A DNA stretch of 64,000 nucleotides from positions 604,001-668,000 of the forward strand of contig NZ_CP025408.1 in the NCBI RefSeq assembly GCF_002847305.1, given 5' to 3'. The notes below the pieces were generated by a model that saw nothing but the letters and a program-made list of their open reading frames with translations, searched no databases and was not told the DNA's origin. The first letter of the stretch is position 1. Each line of letters opens with the position of its first letter. Origin of the DNA: Paracoccus tegillarcae. GTDB taxonomy: Bacteria > Pseudomonadota > Alphaproteobacteria > Rhodobacterales > Rhodobacteraceae. Positions 1 through 8,066 of the stretch are shown here, in pieces. The position numbers were made by a program, and so were the translations under genes.

Positions 1-97
1 AATGAAAATCTCGCCATGCAGGCCAGTCGTCGCCCGTGGGCGCGCGCAGGATCAGACGCTCGGTTTCCAGAACCGGGGTATTGGCGAGCCCGATCAT
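1..97 (-). CDS. GNAT-family N-acetyltransferase, N-terminal fragment (runs off the window)
   Basis: The first 32 residues can be read on the minus strand from an ATG at 95-97. They begin MIGLANTPVLETERLILRAP. The segment 'VLETERLILR' is the usual opening of RimJ/RimL-type GNAT acetyltransferases, which transfer acetyl from acetyl-CoA to an amine. It closely resembles 'VLTAERLILREP' of the complete neighbour at 180-701, so the two look like tandem paralogues downstream of ffh. A weak AGG lies a few bases before the start. The acetyl-CoA-binding core lies outside the window, so the substrate cannot be judged. Confidence 0.75.
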   Translation of the reverse strand, partial: MIGLANTPVLETERLILRAPTGDDWPAWRDFH

Positions 98-179
98 AGG
101 GCACCTGCCGTCCCGGCATGGCCGGGGGCGCTGCCCCCGGACCCCCGGGATATTTGAGTAAAGAAGAAATCCATTGCGG
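98..179. repeat. REP-like intergenic hairpin of Rhodobacteraceae type
   Basis: The gap between the two GNAT genes holds a perfect hairpin: CCGGGGGC (122-129), loop GCT, GCCCCCGG (133-140). It is followed by ACCCCCGGGATATTTGAG and an AAGAAGAA run (about 141-170). From memory, this layout (G/C hairpin, then CCCGGGATATTT, then a purine-rich AAGAAGA tail) recurs between genes in Rhodobacteraceae genomes. It may act as a REP-like element or a terminator. Only one copy was noticed in this window. Confidence 0.5.
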
Positions 180-701
180 TCATGCTGCCACCTTCGGGTG
201 GCGATAGATCAGGCAGGGTTCGCCCACCACTTCGCCCTCACGCTCTATCGTTGCGCCCATACGTTCGGCCAAGCGGCGCGAGCGCAGGTTGTCGGGGTGG
301 ATCTGCGATATCATCGGGGCCAGACCCATTCCCCGATAGGCGTGGTCGCGGATAGCCATGGCTGCCTCATAGGCATAGCCCTTGCCTTCGAACCCTTCAT
401 AGATGTGCCAGCCCAGTTCAGGCTCGGGCCAGGCATCATGTTCGATCAAGCCGATGCGCCCGACGATGGTGCCGGTCACCTGTTCTTCGACCGACCAGAA
501 GCCAAAGCCTTTCAACACCCAATGACCAATGCCCGACGTAAAGCTGCGCCACGTGTTCCAGCGATCGGATGGGCCGCCAATGAATTGCGTCCGCTCTGAC
601 GCCCCAAAGGCAAGCATAGCGCCAAAGTCCGCCTCGCGCGGTTCGCGCAGGATCAGACGCTCGGCCGTCAGGACCGGAATATCGACGGACAGGGTGGGCA
701 T
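180..701 (-). CDS. GNAT-family N-acetyltransferase (RimJ/RimL-like)
   Basis: This 173-residue protein has the layout of Acetyltransf_3 GNAT enzymes. The N-terminal 'VLTAERLILREP' strand-turn is at about residues 10-21. The central 'ELGWHIYEGFEGKGYAYEAA' at about 95-114 contains the acetyl-CoA-binding loop (consensus GxGxA/G; here EGKGYA). A C-terminal 'NLRSRRLAERMGA' segment follows, the N-S-R-L-exE-x-x-G type motif. Its ATG overlaps the ffh stop by one base (TAATG), so it is probably translated in the same operon. The substrate is unknown; small molecules or ribosomal protein N-termini are both possible for this subgroup. Confidence 0.88.
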   Translation of the reverse strand: MPTLSVDIPVLTAERLILREPREADFGAMLAFGASERTQFIGGPSDRWNTWRSFTSGIGHWVLKGFGFWSVEEQVTGTIVGRIGLIEHDAWPEPELGWHIYEGFEGKGYAYEAAMAIRDHAYRGMGLAPMISQIHPDNLRSRRLAERMGATIEREGEVVGEPCLIYRHPKVAA

Positions 702-2197
702 TACTTCTTACCGAACAACCCCGACAAACCACTGGGCAGCCCTGCCCCGCCAAGCTGTCCGCCCAACCCTTTGGGATCCTGCAGCATCTCGGTTGCTTCG
801 GCCATTTTCGATGGATCGACGTCGCCCATATCGGGCAACCCGCCGCCTTTGCCCTGCATTGCGCGCATGGCCTGTTTCAGCATGCCGCCCTTGCCCATCT
901 TGCCCAGCTTTTTCATCGTATCGCCCATCTGCCGCTGCATTTTCAGCAGGCGGTTCAGTTCCGATACGTCCAGCCCGGCACCGGCGGCGATGCGTTTCTT
1001 GCGGCTGGCTTGCAGCAGCGCAGGATTGGCGCGTTCCTTTTTGGTCATCGAATTGATCAGCGCGATCTGACGGCGCACGGCGCTGTCATCCATGCCAGCC
1101 TCTTCGGCCTGTTTTGCCATCTTGGCCATGCCGGGCATCATCTGCATGATCGAGCCCATGCCGCCCATTTTCTGCATCTGCTCTAGCTGGTTCCTGAGGT
1201 CGTTCATATTGAACAGACCCTTCTGGAACCGCTTCATCATGCGCTCGGCCTGCTCGACCTCCAGAACCTCTTGCGCTTTTTCGACCAGCGAGACGATATC
1301 GCCCATGCCCAGAATACGGCCGGCGATGCGCTGTGCGTCGAACCCTTCCAGCGCGTCCATTTTTTCGCCAAGGCCGACGAAGCGGATCGGCTTGCCGGTC
1401 ACGGCGCGCATCGACAGGGCAGCACCGCCGCGACCGTCGCCGTCCATCCGCGTCAGCACCACGCCCGAGACGCCGACCTTTTCGTCGAACTCGGTCGCGA
1501 CGTTGACCGCGTCCTGACCTGTCAGGCCATCGACGACCAGCAGGGTTTCTCGCGGGTTCGCCACATCACGGACGGCTTGCACCTCGTCCATCAGCACCTG
1601 GTCGATGTGCAGACGACCGGCCGTGTCCAGCATATAGACGTCATAGCCGCCAAGGCTCGCCTGCTGCTTTGCGCGCTTGGCGATCTGAACGGCGGATTCG
1701 CCCTTGACGATGGGCAGCGTATCGACACCGATCTGTGTGCCCAGGATCGCCAGCTGTTCCATGGCCGCCGGGCGATTGGTATCAAGGCTGGCCATCAGCA
1801 CGCGCTTTTTCTCGCGATCTTTCAGCCGTTTTGCCAGCTTGGCAGTCGTCGTCGTCTTGCCCGAGCCCTGAAGACCGACCATCAGGATCGGCGCGGGCGG
1901 GTTGTCGATGCGCAGCGCCTCGGGTGCATCCTCGCCTTGCAGGACCTTGATCAACTCGTCATGGACGATCTTTACGACCTGCTGGCCGGGCGTCACCGAT
2001 TTGGTGACCGACGCGCCGGTGGCCTTGCCGGTCACCGATTTGACGAAAGATCGCGCGACGGGCAGCGAAACATCGGCCTCCAGCAGTGCTGTGCGCACTT
2101 CGCGCATGGCGGCGGTGACGTCATCCTCGGTCAGGGCGCCCTGCTTGGTCAGGCGATCGAAGACGCCGCCCAAGCGGTCTGACAGGTTCTCGAACAT
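701..2197 (-). CDS. ffh: Signal recognition particle GTPase Ffh (SRP54)
   Basis: This 498-residue protein binds signal peptides of nascent inner-membrane proteins together with 4.5S RNA and docks with FtsY at the membrane. The N domain opens with MFENLSDRLGGVFDRL. The G domain has the P-loop GLQGSGKTTTTAKLA near residue 107, DTAGRLHID (G3-type) and the TRMDGDGRGG segment. The methionine-rich M domain has repeated MMKRFQKG, MQKMGGMGSIMQMMPGM and MKKLGKMGKGGM blocks. The start chosen is the ATG at 2195-2197, because AGGAGG sits 6 bases upstream; an in-frame ATG 21 bases earlier lacks this. The gene leads an operon that continues into two GNAT genes. Confidence 0.98.
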   Translation of the reverse strand: MFENLSDRLGGVFDRLTKQGALTEDDVTAAMREVRTALLEADVSLPVARSFVKSVTGKATGASVTKSVTPGQQVVKIVHDELIKVLQGEDAPEALRIDNPPAPILMVGLQGSGKTTTTAKLAKRLKDREKKRVLMASLDTNRPAAMEQLAILGTQIGVDTLPIVKGESAVQIAKRAKQQASLGGYDVYMLDTAGRLHIDQVLMDEVQAVRDVANPRETLLVVDGLTGQDAVNVATEFDEKVGVSGVVLTRMDGDGRGGAALSMRAVTGKPIRFVGLGEKMDALEGFDAQRIAGRILGMGDIVSLVEKAQEVLEVEQAERMMKRFQKGLFNMNDLRNQLEQMQKMGGMGSIMQMMPGMAKMAKQAEEAGMDDSAVRRQIALINSMTKKERANPALLQASRKKRIAAGAGLDVSELNRLLKMQRQMGDTMKKLGKMGKGGMLKQAMRAMQGKGGGLPDMGDVDPSKMAEATEMLQDPKGLGGQLGGAGLPSGLSGLFGKK

Positions 2198-2262
2198 CAC
2201 GGGCCTCCTGTGGTCCAAAACAAAATTGCCCCCGTGGGCGCAACGCGCTGACGGAGGGCGAT

Positions 2263-2302
2263 CCCCGGTATCAAACGGGGACCGGAAGGATCGACCTTCC
2301 GG
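2263..2302 (-). promoter_or_regulatory. Two adjacent hairpins in the ffh leader
   Basis: Upstream of ffh, CCCCG (2263-2267) can pair with CGGGG (2276-2280). Immediately beside it, CCGGAAGG (2282-2289) pairs perfectly with CCTTCCGG (2295-2302) across a 5-base loop. They lie 65-105 bases before the ffh start and could form in its leader RNA. The role is unknown; they could be attenuator-like structures or chance G/C-rich palindromes. Confidence 0.35.
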
Positions 2303-2415
2303 GAGTTGCGGATCAGATAGGCGATAACGCGTGGCAAGTCAACGCAGGCCGCCGCCGGTTCCGGGGCCGCGAGCCTGACCAACGGGATGCCGGCCTGCGG
2401 TCAGGTCCCAACGAC

Positions 2416-2447
2416 AAGCCGCCGAACCACAAAGGGCCCGGCGGCTT
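2416..2447 (-). terminator. Stem-loop downstream of the azoreductase gene
   Basis: AAGCCGCC (2416-2423) pairs with GGCGGCTT (2440-2447) about 40 bases after the azoreductase stop codon. There is no strong T tract on the minus strand, so it is a weak or factor-assisted terminator candidate. Confidence 0.45.
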
Positions 2448-2485
2448 ATCCAGTTCAGCACGCAACGCGATACGTGCGCGTGGCC

Positions 2486-3073
2486 TCAGGCGGCCAATTG
2501 ATCGACAGCCTCATGCGCACGGGCCAGTGTCTCGTCTGCGCCAAAGGCCATGCGGTCGGCTGCGACGAATTCGACATCGGTGATGCCGAAAAAGCCCAGC
2601 ATATGCCGCAGGTAGCCTGAGGCGAAGTCGATGTCAGAGCCCAACTGCGTCCCATCCGACGACAGCGCAACGATCGCGCGCTTGCCCTTGAGCAGGCCTT
2701 CGGGGCCGGCTTCGGTATATCGGAAGGTCTCGCCCTTGCGAGCCAGTTGGTCCAGCCAGTTCTTCAACTGCGCGGGAATGGCAAAGTTATAGACCGGCAG
2801 CGCAATGACCAGCGTGTCAGCGGCGCGAACTTCGTTCAGCAACTCGTCTGCATAGGCGGCGATGGCGACCTGATCGGCGTTTCTTTGATCGGCGGGGGTG
2901 AAGACCGCGCCCAACCAGTTGCCGTCAATCGCGGGGACGCCGATCACATCGCGAGTGGTTACAACCGCCTTGGGATCGGCAGCGGTCAGGCGGGCGAGGA
3001 CCCGGTCTGCCAGTCCGGCCGAGACCGAGGCTTCACGCGGTTTGATGGTGCTGTCGATGCGCAGAATGTTCAT
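2486..3073 (-). CDS. azoR: FMN-dependent NADH-azoreductase (AzoR/AcpD family)
   Basis: This 195-residue flavodoxin-fold enzyme reduces quinones and azo compounds with NAD(P)H. It opens with 'MNILRIDSTIKPREASVS', the phosphate-binding loop of the AcpD family. It contains 'ALPVYNFAIPAQLKNWLDQLARKGETFRY' (written here as key segments PVYNF, IPAQLKNWLD and GETFRY) and 'SSDGTQLGS', which bind FMN and the substrate. The ATG at 3071-3073 is used; a much longer reading frame upstream only reads through the divergent regulator. It is divergent from a LysR gene, the usual arrangement when that regulator controls the reductase. A stem-loop follows it at 2416-2447. Confidence 0.92.
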   Translation of the reverse strand: MNILRIDSTIKPREASVSAGLADRVLARLTAADPKAVVTTRDVIGVPAIDGNWLGAVFTPADQRNADQVAIAAYADELLNEVRAADTLVIALPVYNFAIPAQLKNWLDQLARKGETFRYTEAGPEGLLKGKRAIVALSSDGTQLGSDIDFASGYLRHMLGFFGITDVEFVAADRMAFGADETLARAHEAVDQLAA

Positions 3074-3175
3074 GTTCTTGTCCTTTGTGTTCCGTTGACT
3101 GTCAGATAGACGGTTGCACAAATGAACAAAACGCCGATAAATGCGCATTATCTGTTCACATTCGCACAGGATGAC

Positions 3176-4027
3176 ATGGAAGATTGGGACGGCATCCGCA
3201 CCGCATTGGCGGTCGCACGGGCAGGCACGGTCAGCGGCGCGGCGGCGGCACTTGGCGTCCACCATGCGACGGTGATTCGTCATATCGACGCGCTGGAGGA
3301 CCGGTTGGGTGCGCGCCTGTTCCAGCGCCACCCGCGCGGCTATACGCTGACCGATGCCGGGCGTTTGCTGGAACAATCGGCGACCGCGGCAGATGCCCGC
3401 TTTGCGCAACTGGCCGCACAGATCGCGGGGGCCGCGCAACGGATCGAGGGTGCGCTGACCGTCACCGCACTGCCGGGCCTGACGCAGCGGATCATGCCGG
3501 CGCTGTCGGCACTGCTCGCGGCGCATCCCGCATTGCGGCTGAACTACACCACCGATGCGCGGCTGTTCCGGCTGGAAACGGGCGAGGCGCATGTGGCCAT
3601 CCGTGCGGGTGCGCGACCCTCGGCGCCGGATTACGTCGTCCAGCCTTTTGGTCAAACCCAGGTGCGCCTTTACGCATCGCCGCAATATCTGGCGCGGCAC
3701 GGGCCTGCCGACGATCTGGCCGGGCATCTGTTCGTCCTGCCCGGCGAAGAGGGCAGCGGCGCACCCTTTATGCGCTGGATCGAAGCCAACCTGATCCAGC
3801 CCGAGACCGCGCTTATCAGCAATGACAGCAGCGCCCTGCTGCAGGCGATCCGGCAAGGACTGGGCATCGGCTTTCTGGAAATCGATCAGGCCGAAGGGCT
3901 GATCGAGATCACCTCGCGCGAGGAGTGGATTTCCCCGTTGTGGCTGGTGACCCATGTCGATCTGCATCGCACGCCCAAGGTTCAAGCGGCGCTGGCCGCA
4001 TTGAAGGGCGAGCCGCTGACAGACTGA
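3176..4027 (+). CDS. LysR-family transcriptional regulator
   Basis: A 283-residue LysR-type regulator. Its N-terminal winged helix-turn-helix is MEDWDGIRTALAVARAGTVS with 'GAAAALGVHHATVIRHIDALE' and 'LGARLFQRHPRGYTLTDAG' (residues about 1-65). A periplasmic-binding-protein-like effector domain follows. The ATG at 3176 is preferred over the upstream in-frame ATG at 3122, because an AGGA precedes it and homologues begin near MEDWD. It is divergent from azoR with about 100 bases between starts, so it probably binds there and controls the azoreductase and itself. The effector is unknown, possibly a quinone or electrophile. Confidence 0.9.
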   Translation: MEDWDGIRTALAVARAGTVSGAAAALGVHHATVIRHIDALEDRLGARLFQRHPRGYTLTDAGRLLEQSATAADARFAQLAAQIAGAAQRIEGALTVTALPGLTQRIMPALSALLAAHPALRLNYTTDARLFRLETGEAHVAIRAGARPSAPDYVVQPFGQTQVRLYASPQYLARHGPADDLAGHLFVLPGEEGSGAPFMRWIEANLIQPETALISNDSSALLQAIRQGLGIGFLEIDQAEGLIEITSREEWISPLWLVTHVDLHRTPKVQAALAALKGEPLTD

Positions 4028-4092
4028 ACCGTTGCACACCGTCCGCTAAGGGGCCCGGCTGCGACAACCACAATCAGCGGCCTGCCGGTTCT

Positions 4093-4542
4093 TCAGCCCA
4101 TCGCGCCCGCAGCGTCGCCGGCGCCCGGAGGCCTGGCCCCCAGATCCTCGAAAAAGCGCAGAAGATAGCCGTCGGGATCGGCCACGACGAATTGCCGGTT
4201 GCCGACGTCTTCATCATTGCGGCGATACCAGCGATCCTCAAGCGGCAGGAACAGTTCCAGACCGTCGGCCTTTAGCCTTGCGAGAACCGGCGCAACCTCG
4301 TCCAGTTCGATCTGCAGGTTCAACCCTCGACCAAAGGGTGGTTGCATCGGACCGCGTGCCTCTTCGAAATTGCGGCCAAGGCCCAATTGATCCAGCATCA
4401 GCGCTGAATTGCCCAAGGTCAGATAGGCGAAACCCTGTTCGGGCCGCGAATAGGCAACGGCAAAGGGCAAGATCCGGGTGTAGAAATCCAGTGAGCGGGC
4501 AAAGTCAGAGACCTTGATCTCAGCGACGATGGTGGCGGTCAT
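4093..4542 (-). CDS. VOC-family protein (glyoxalase / bleomycin-resistance fold)
   Basis: A 149-residue single-domain vicinal-oxygen-chelate protein with the paired beta-alpha-beta-beta-beta fold. 'IKVSDFARSLDFYTRIL' is at the N-terminus, 'LMLDQLG' mid-protein, and 'VADPDGYLLRFFEDLG' at the C-terminus, the standard substrate/metal module. 'WYRRNDEDVGNRQFVVADPDG' resembles bleomycin-binding proteins, which bind rather than cleave. The start is the ATG at 4540-4542. It is isolated on the minus strand between two plus-strand genes, and its substrate cannot be named from sequence. Confidence 0.85.
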   Translation of the reverse strand: MTATIVAEIKVSDFARSLDFYTRILPFAVAYSRPEQGFAYLTLGNSALMLDQLGLGRNFEEARGPMQPPFGRGLNLQIELDEVAPVLARLKADGLELFLPLEDRWYRRNDEDVGNRQFVVADPDGYLLRFFEDLGARPPGAGDAAGAMG

Positions 4543-4755
4543 TCTGTCCGTTCCGGTGCAGGCATCAGGATAGGGCGGCCATTCCGGCCAACCGACAAAG
4601 CGAGTCAACGGCGGCCTGCACCCTGCCGCAACTGAAGGCGGCAGATCGCGAATGCCGTGCCCGATCTGCGTGCCCCGTTGCGCGCGGCGCGCTCTAGGGT
4701 AGAACCGTCTTATATCCGCTACGATCCTACCGCCCTGACCGTCAAGGAGACTGCC

Positions 4756-5334
4756 ATGCAAGACGAACCCAAGCCGATCAGCCGCTTTCCCGTGCCTGAT
4801 CTTGCCGCCCTGCCCGACGACATCCGACTGGTCATTGAAAAGGTGTCCGAGAAATCCGGCTTCGTTCCGAATGTGTTTCTGGCACTGGCACATCGCCCGG
4901 CCGAATTTCGCGCCTTTTTCGCCTATCATGACGCGCTGATGGAAAAGGACGAGGGGCTCAGCAAGGCCGAACGCGAGTTGATCGTTGTTGCCACCAGCGG
5001 CCTGAACCAGTGCCAGTATTGCGTCGTTGCCCATGGCGCGATCCTGCGCATCCGCGCCAAGAATTCCCTGATCGCGGATCAGGTGGCAGTAAACTGGCGC
5101 AAGGCCGATCTGACCGACCGCCAGCGGGCCATGCTGGCTTACGCCGAAAAGGTGGCGTTGAATGCCCAGCAGATTGACGATGCCGATCACGCGGCACTTG
5201 CCGACGCAGGCTTCAGCCAGGACGAGGTCTGGGATATCGGCGCCATCACCGCGCTTTTCGGCATGTCCAACCGGCTGGTGAACGCGGGCGACATCCGACC
5301 CAATGACGAGTTCTACATGCTCGGACGACAATGA
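4756..5334 (+). CDS. Peroxidase-related enzyme, carboxymuconolactone decarboxylase/AhpD-like
   Basis: A 192-residue all-helical protein of the AhpD/CMD superfamily. The redox motif is CQYC followed by VVAHG (Cys86, Cys89, His93), preceded by 'SKAERELIVVATSG'. These are the hallmarks of 'peroxidase-related' alkylhydroperoxidase-like enzymes, which use a Cys pair and His to reduce hydroperoxides. A clear AAGGAG (4744-4749) fixes the ATG at 4756. The stop overlaps the next start by 4 bases (ATGA), so it heads an operon with two drug/metabolite exporters. Its physiological reductant is unknown. Confidence 0.88.
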   Translation: MQDEPKPISRFPVPDLAALPDDIRLVIEKVSEKSGFVPNVFLALAHRPAEFRAFFAYHDALMEKDEGLSKAERELIVVATSGLNQCQYCVVAHGAILRIRAKNSLIADQVAVNWRKADLTDRQRAMLAYAEKVALNAQQIDDADHAALADAGFSQDEVWDIGAITALFGMSNRLVNAGDIRPNDEFYMLGRQ

Positions 5335-6269
5335 ACCGTCCGCGCATTCCTGTCCTGACGACGGCGATCGAGACGCGCATGGGGCCGGCGGAATGGGGTC
5401 AGTTGCTGCTGCTGTCGCTGATATGGGGCGGGTCGTTCTTTCTGATCGCGATCGCCGTCAGGGATCTGCCCGTACTGACCATCGTCAACGCCCGTGTCGG
5501 TGTGGCGGCGCTGGTGCTGTGGGCAATCGTCCTGGGTTCGAGGCGGCGCATCCCGCGTGATCCACACCTTTGGCTGGCGTTTCTGATCATGGGGTTTCTG
5601 AACAACATTGTTCCCTTTGGGCTGATCGTCTGGGGGCAGACGGCGATTCCGTCGGGGCTGGCCTCTATCCTGAATGCCACGACGCCGCTGTGGACGGTGA
5701 TGATCTCGGCGCTGCTGCTCAGCGATGAGGGTGCCACCCCGATGAAACTGGCCGGCGTATTTCTGGGCCTGGGCGGCGTTGCCGTGATGATCGGGCTGGA
5801 TACGCTGGCCGGGTTGGGCCATGCGGTGCTGCCGCAACTGGCAATTCTGGGGGCTGCTATATCTTACGCCTGTGCTGGCGTCTTTGGCCGCCGCTTTCGC
5901 TCGATGGGCGTCGATCCGATCGTGACTGCCGCCGGCATGGTCACCGCCTCGACACTTCTGATGGCGCCCCTCACCCTTGGCGTCGACGGGCTGTCCGGTT
6001 TTGACGGCAAATCGATCCCGTGGCTGGCCGTGATCGTGCTGGGCGTTTTGTGCACCGGGCTGGCCTATGTTCTCTATTTCCGTATCCTCGCCAAGGCCGG
6101 CGCGACCAACCTTTCGCTGGTGACGTTCATGGTGCCGATCTCGGCCATCCTCTTGGGCTGGCTGTTTCTGGGCGAAACGCTTGGCACCGCACATCTGTTG
6201 GGGATCGCGATGATTGCTGCGGGGCTTGCTTTGATTGACGGGCGACTGATCGCGCGGCGCCCGGCATGA
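5331..6269 (+). CDS. DMT-superfamily (EamA) transporter, first of two
   Basis: A 312-residue inner-membrane protein with about ten hydrophobic helices arranged as two EamA repeats. Repeat one begins near 'LLSLIWGGSFFLIAIAV' and repeat two near 'LAILGAAISYACAGVFGRRF'. The C-terminal repeat holds 'FMVPISAILLGWLFLGE', a family signature. Such proteins usually export amino acids or small metabolites by proton antiport. It is coupled by 4-base overlaps to the CMD-like gene before it and the second EamA gene after it, suggesting a jointly translated pair. The substrate is unknown. Confidence 0.9.
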   Translation: MNRPRIPVLTTAIETRMGPAEWGQLLLLSLIWGGSFFLIAIAVRDLPVLTIVNARVGVAALVLWAIVLGSRRRIPRDPHLWLAFLIMGFLNNIVPFGLIVWGQTAIPSGLASILNATTPLWTVMISALLLSDEGATPMKLAGVFLGLGGVAVMIGLDTLAGLGHAVLPQLAILGAAISYACAGVFGRRFRSMGVDPIVTAAGMVTASTLLMAPLTLGVDGLSGFDGKSIPWLAVIVLGVLCTGLAYVLYFRILAKAGATNLSLVTFMVPISAILLGWLFLGETLGTAHLLGIAMIAAGLALIDGRLIARRPA

Positions 6270-7174
6270 GCCACGGGATCGCGCATACCGCCCCGCGTTC
6301 AGAGGCGCTGCGCGGGCACGCCGCAATGCTGCTGTTTTCGGCGCTGGTCGCAGGCTCTTTCAGCTTGGGTGTGCGCGCCGCCAATCTGATTGATCCGGCA
6401 GCCATCAACGCTGCCCGGTTTGTGATCGCGGCAGCCGTGATCGGCGGATATGCCATGACATTTGGTCCGGGGCTGCCGCGCAGCGCATGGACCTCACCCT
6501 GGCGCTATCTGTTGCTGGGCGGCGTATTTGCCACCTATTTCGTGCTGATGTTCGAGGGGCTTAAAACCGCGCCACCCGTCTCGGCCGCCGCCGTCTTTAC
6601 CCTGACGCCGCTGATGGCGGCGGGCTTTGGCTGGTTGCTGATGCGCCAGCGCATGACACCCAACATCGCCTTTGCCCTGGCGCTTGGTGGCGCGGGCGCA
6701 ATGTGGGTCATCTTTCGCGGCGATCTTGCCGCAATGGCGCGGCTGGATTTCGGGCGGGGCGAGGCCATTTACCTTTTGGGCTGCGCCGCCCACGCGCTTT
6801 ATACGCCGCTGGTCCGGCGTTTGAACCGGGGCGAGCATCCCGTCACTTTCAGCTTTGGCACGCTGATCGCGGGTGCGATCCTGCTGCTGATCTGGGGCTG
6901 GGATGCGATCCTGGCAACCGATTGGACCAATCTGCCACCCATCGTCTGGATCACGCTTGGCTATATCGCGGTCTTCGCCAGCGCGACCAGCTTTGTTCTG
7001 GTCCAATATGCGACGCTGCGCCTGCCTGCTGCCAAGGTGATGGCCTATACCTACCTGACGCCGATCTGGGTCATAGCGATCGAAGCAATCGTCGCCCAAA
7101 CGCAGCCCGGCATGGTGATCCTGCCCGGCGTTGTGGCCACGGTTATCGCATTGACCCTGCTGCTGCGCGACTAA
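6266..7174 (+). CDS. DMT-superfamily (EamA) transporter, second of two
   Basis: A 302-residue, ten-helix EamA exporter. Repeat one contains 'LLFSALVAGSFSLGVRAANLIDPAAINAAR' (key part: FSLGVRAANLIDP). Repeat two runs from 'IYLLGCAAHALYTPLVRRLN', ending with 'VMAYTYLTPIWVIAIEAI'. The ATG overlaps the previous stop by 4 bases. The sequence is only distantly similar to its upstream partner, so this is not a recent duplication. The pair may work as separate exporters or as a heteromer. The substrate is unknown. Confidence 0.9.
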   Translation: MSHGIAHTAPRSEALRGHAAMLLFSALVAGSFSLGVRAANLIDPAAINAARFVIAAAVIGGYAMTFGPGLPRSAWTSPWRYLLLGGVFATYFVLMFEGLKTAPPVSAAAVFTLTPLMAAGFGWLLMRQRMTPNIAFALALGGAGAMWVIFRGDLAAMARLDFGRGEAIYLLGCAAHALYTPLVRRLNRGEHPVTFSFGTLIAGAILLLIWGWDAILATDWTNLPPIVWITLGYIAVFASATSFVLVQYATLRLPAAKVMAYTYLTPIWVIAIEAIVAQTQPGMVILPGVVATVIALTLLLRD

Positions 7175-7252
7175 AATCCGAGGTTGAAAATGTTCGGAAT
7201 AGATCGCGCGATCAAACGTTGAACCATCGGACGCAAACCAGAGGAGCATCCT

Positions 7253-8008
7253 ATGACCACGCTGAATACGATCAAGACATGCGCATCAGTGACAATGGCG
7301 CTATGCCTGCTGACCGCGACTGCGGCGGCAAATGAACTGCCGCATTGGGACTATGAGGGCGAGTCCGGACCCGAGGAATGGGCAAACCTGCACGAGGATT
7401 ACAGCGCCTGTGGCCTGGGCGATCAGCAATCGCCGATTGATGTCGTGACCACCGAGGTGATCGAGGCAGAACTGCCCGAGATCGCGATCAACTGGGGTGA
7501 CGCCGTGCCGCTGAAAGTGGTCAATAACGGTCACTCGATCCAGGGCATCGCGCCCGAAATGGGCGAAGCGACGATCAACGGGCGTGACGATACGCTGAAA
7601 CAGTTCCATTTCCACGCCCCATCCGAGCATATGATCGACGGCGAACGCTTTCCGGCCGAGGTGCATTTCGTCCACGAGGCTCCGGACGGGACGCTGGCAG
7701 TGATCGGCATTCTGCTGGAAGGCGGCGGCAGCAATCAACTGGTCGAGGACATGATCGCCGTCGCCCCTGAAACAGTCGGCGAAGCCGAGATCGAGGCGCA
7801 TAACCTGCATGATCTGCAGCCCGACGACCTGTCCGTCTATCGCTATCTGGGGTCACTGACGACGCCGCCCTGCAGCGAGAATGTCGACTGGAACCTGCTG
7901 CAGACGCCTGTCCAGATATCGGATGCCGCGCTGGAGCGTCTGACCGAGCTGTCGCATAACGACGCGCGCCCCGTGCAGGATCTGGCCCGACGCTTTGTTC
8001 TGAAATAA
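7253..8008 (+). CDS. Periplasmic alpha-type carbonic anhydrase
   Basis: A 251-residue enzyme that interconverts CO2 and bicarbonate in the periplasm. A cleavable signal peptide (TCASVTMALCLLTATAAA|NE) ends near residue 26. The zinc site is visible: QFHFHAPSEH supplies His119 and His121, and 'AEVHFVHE' supplies His138. The substrate-access motif 'SLTTPPCSENV' follows, and Cys53 and Cys207 can form the disulfide typical of bacterial alpha-CAs. GAGGAG precedes the ATG. It stands alone, next to genes for the CO2-fixing ethylmalonyl-CoA pathway; a link through CO2 supply is only inference. Confidence 0.95.
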   Translation: MTTLNTIKTCASVTMALCLLTATAAANELPHWDYEGESGPEEWANLHEDYSACGLGDQQSPIDVVTTEVIEAELPEIAINWGDAVPLKVVNNGHSIQGIAPEMGEATINGRDDTLKQFHFHAPSEHMIDGERFPAEVHFVHEAPDGTLAVIGILLEGGGSNQLVEDMIAVAPETVGEAEIEAHNLHDLQPDDLSVYRYLGSLTTPPCSENVDWNLLQTPVQISDAALERLTELSHNDARPVQDLARRFVLK

Positions 8009-8023
8009 TTTTTCATGATACGC

Positions 8024-8051
8024 TCGCGGGGCAAGCTTTTCTGCCCCGCGA
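8024..8051. terminator. Bidirectional terminator between carbonic anhydrase and ecm
   Basis: TCGCGGGGCA (8024-8033) pairs perfectly with TGCCCCGCGA (8042-8051) around an AGCTTTTC loop. It lies between the ends of two convergent genes. Confidence 0.75.
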
Positions 8052-8066
8052 AACCTGCGCCTTGCG

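Noticed and set aside
2396..2424. GGTCAGGTCC...AAGCCGCC, resembling the apical part of 4.5S (SRP) RNA beside ffh
   Set aside because: The required GGAAGG loop and the GCAGCC side are missing, and no long hairpin closes around it.
3074..4039. Extension of the azoreductase frame upstream to 4039
   Set aside because: The extra 320 codons read antisense through the LysR gene; the AcpD-type start MNILRIDS is at 3073.
4543..5331. Extension of the VOC protein frame upstream to 5331
   Set aside because: It runs antisense through the CMD-like gene and adds no domain.
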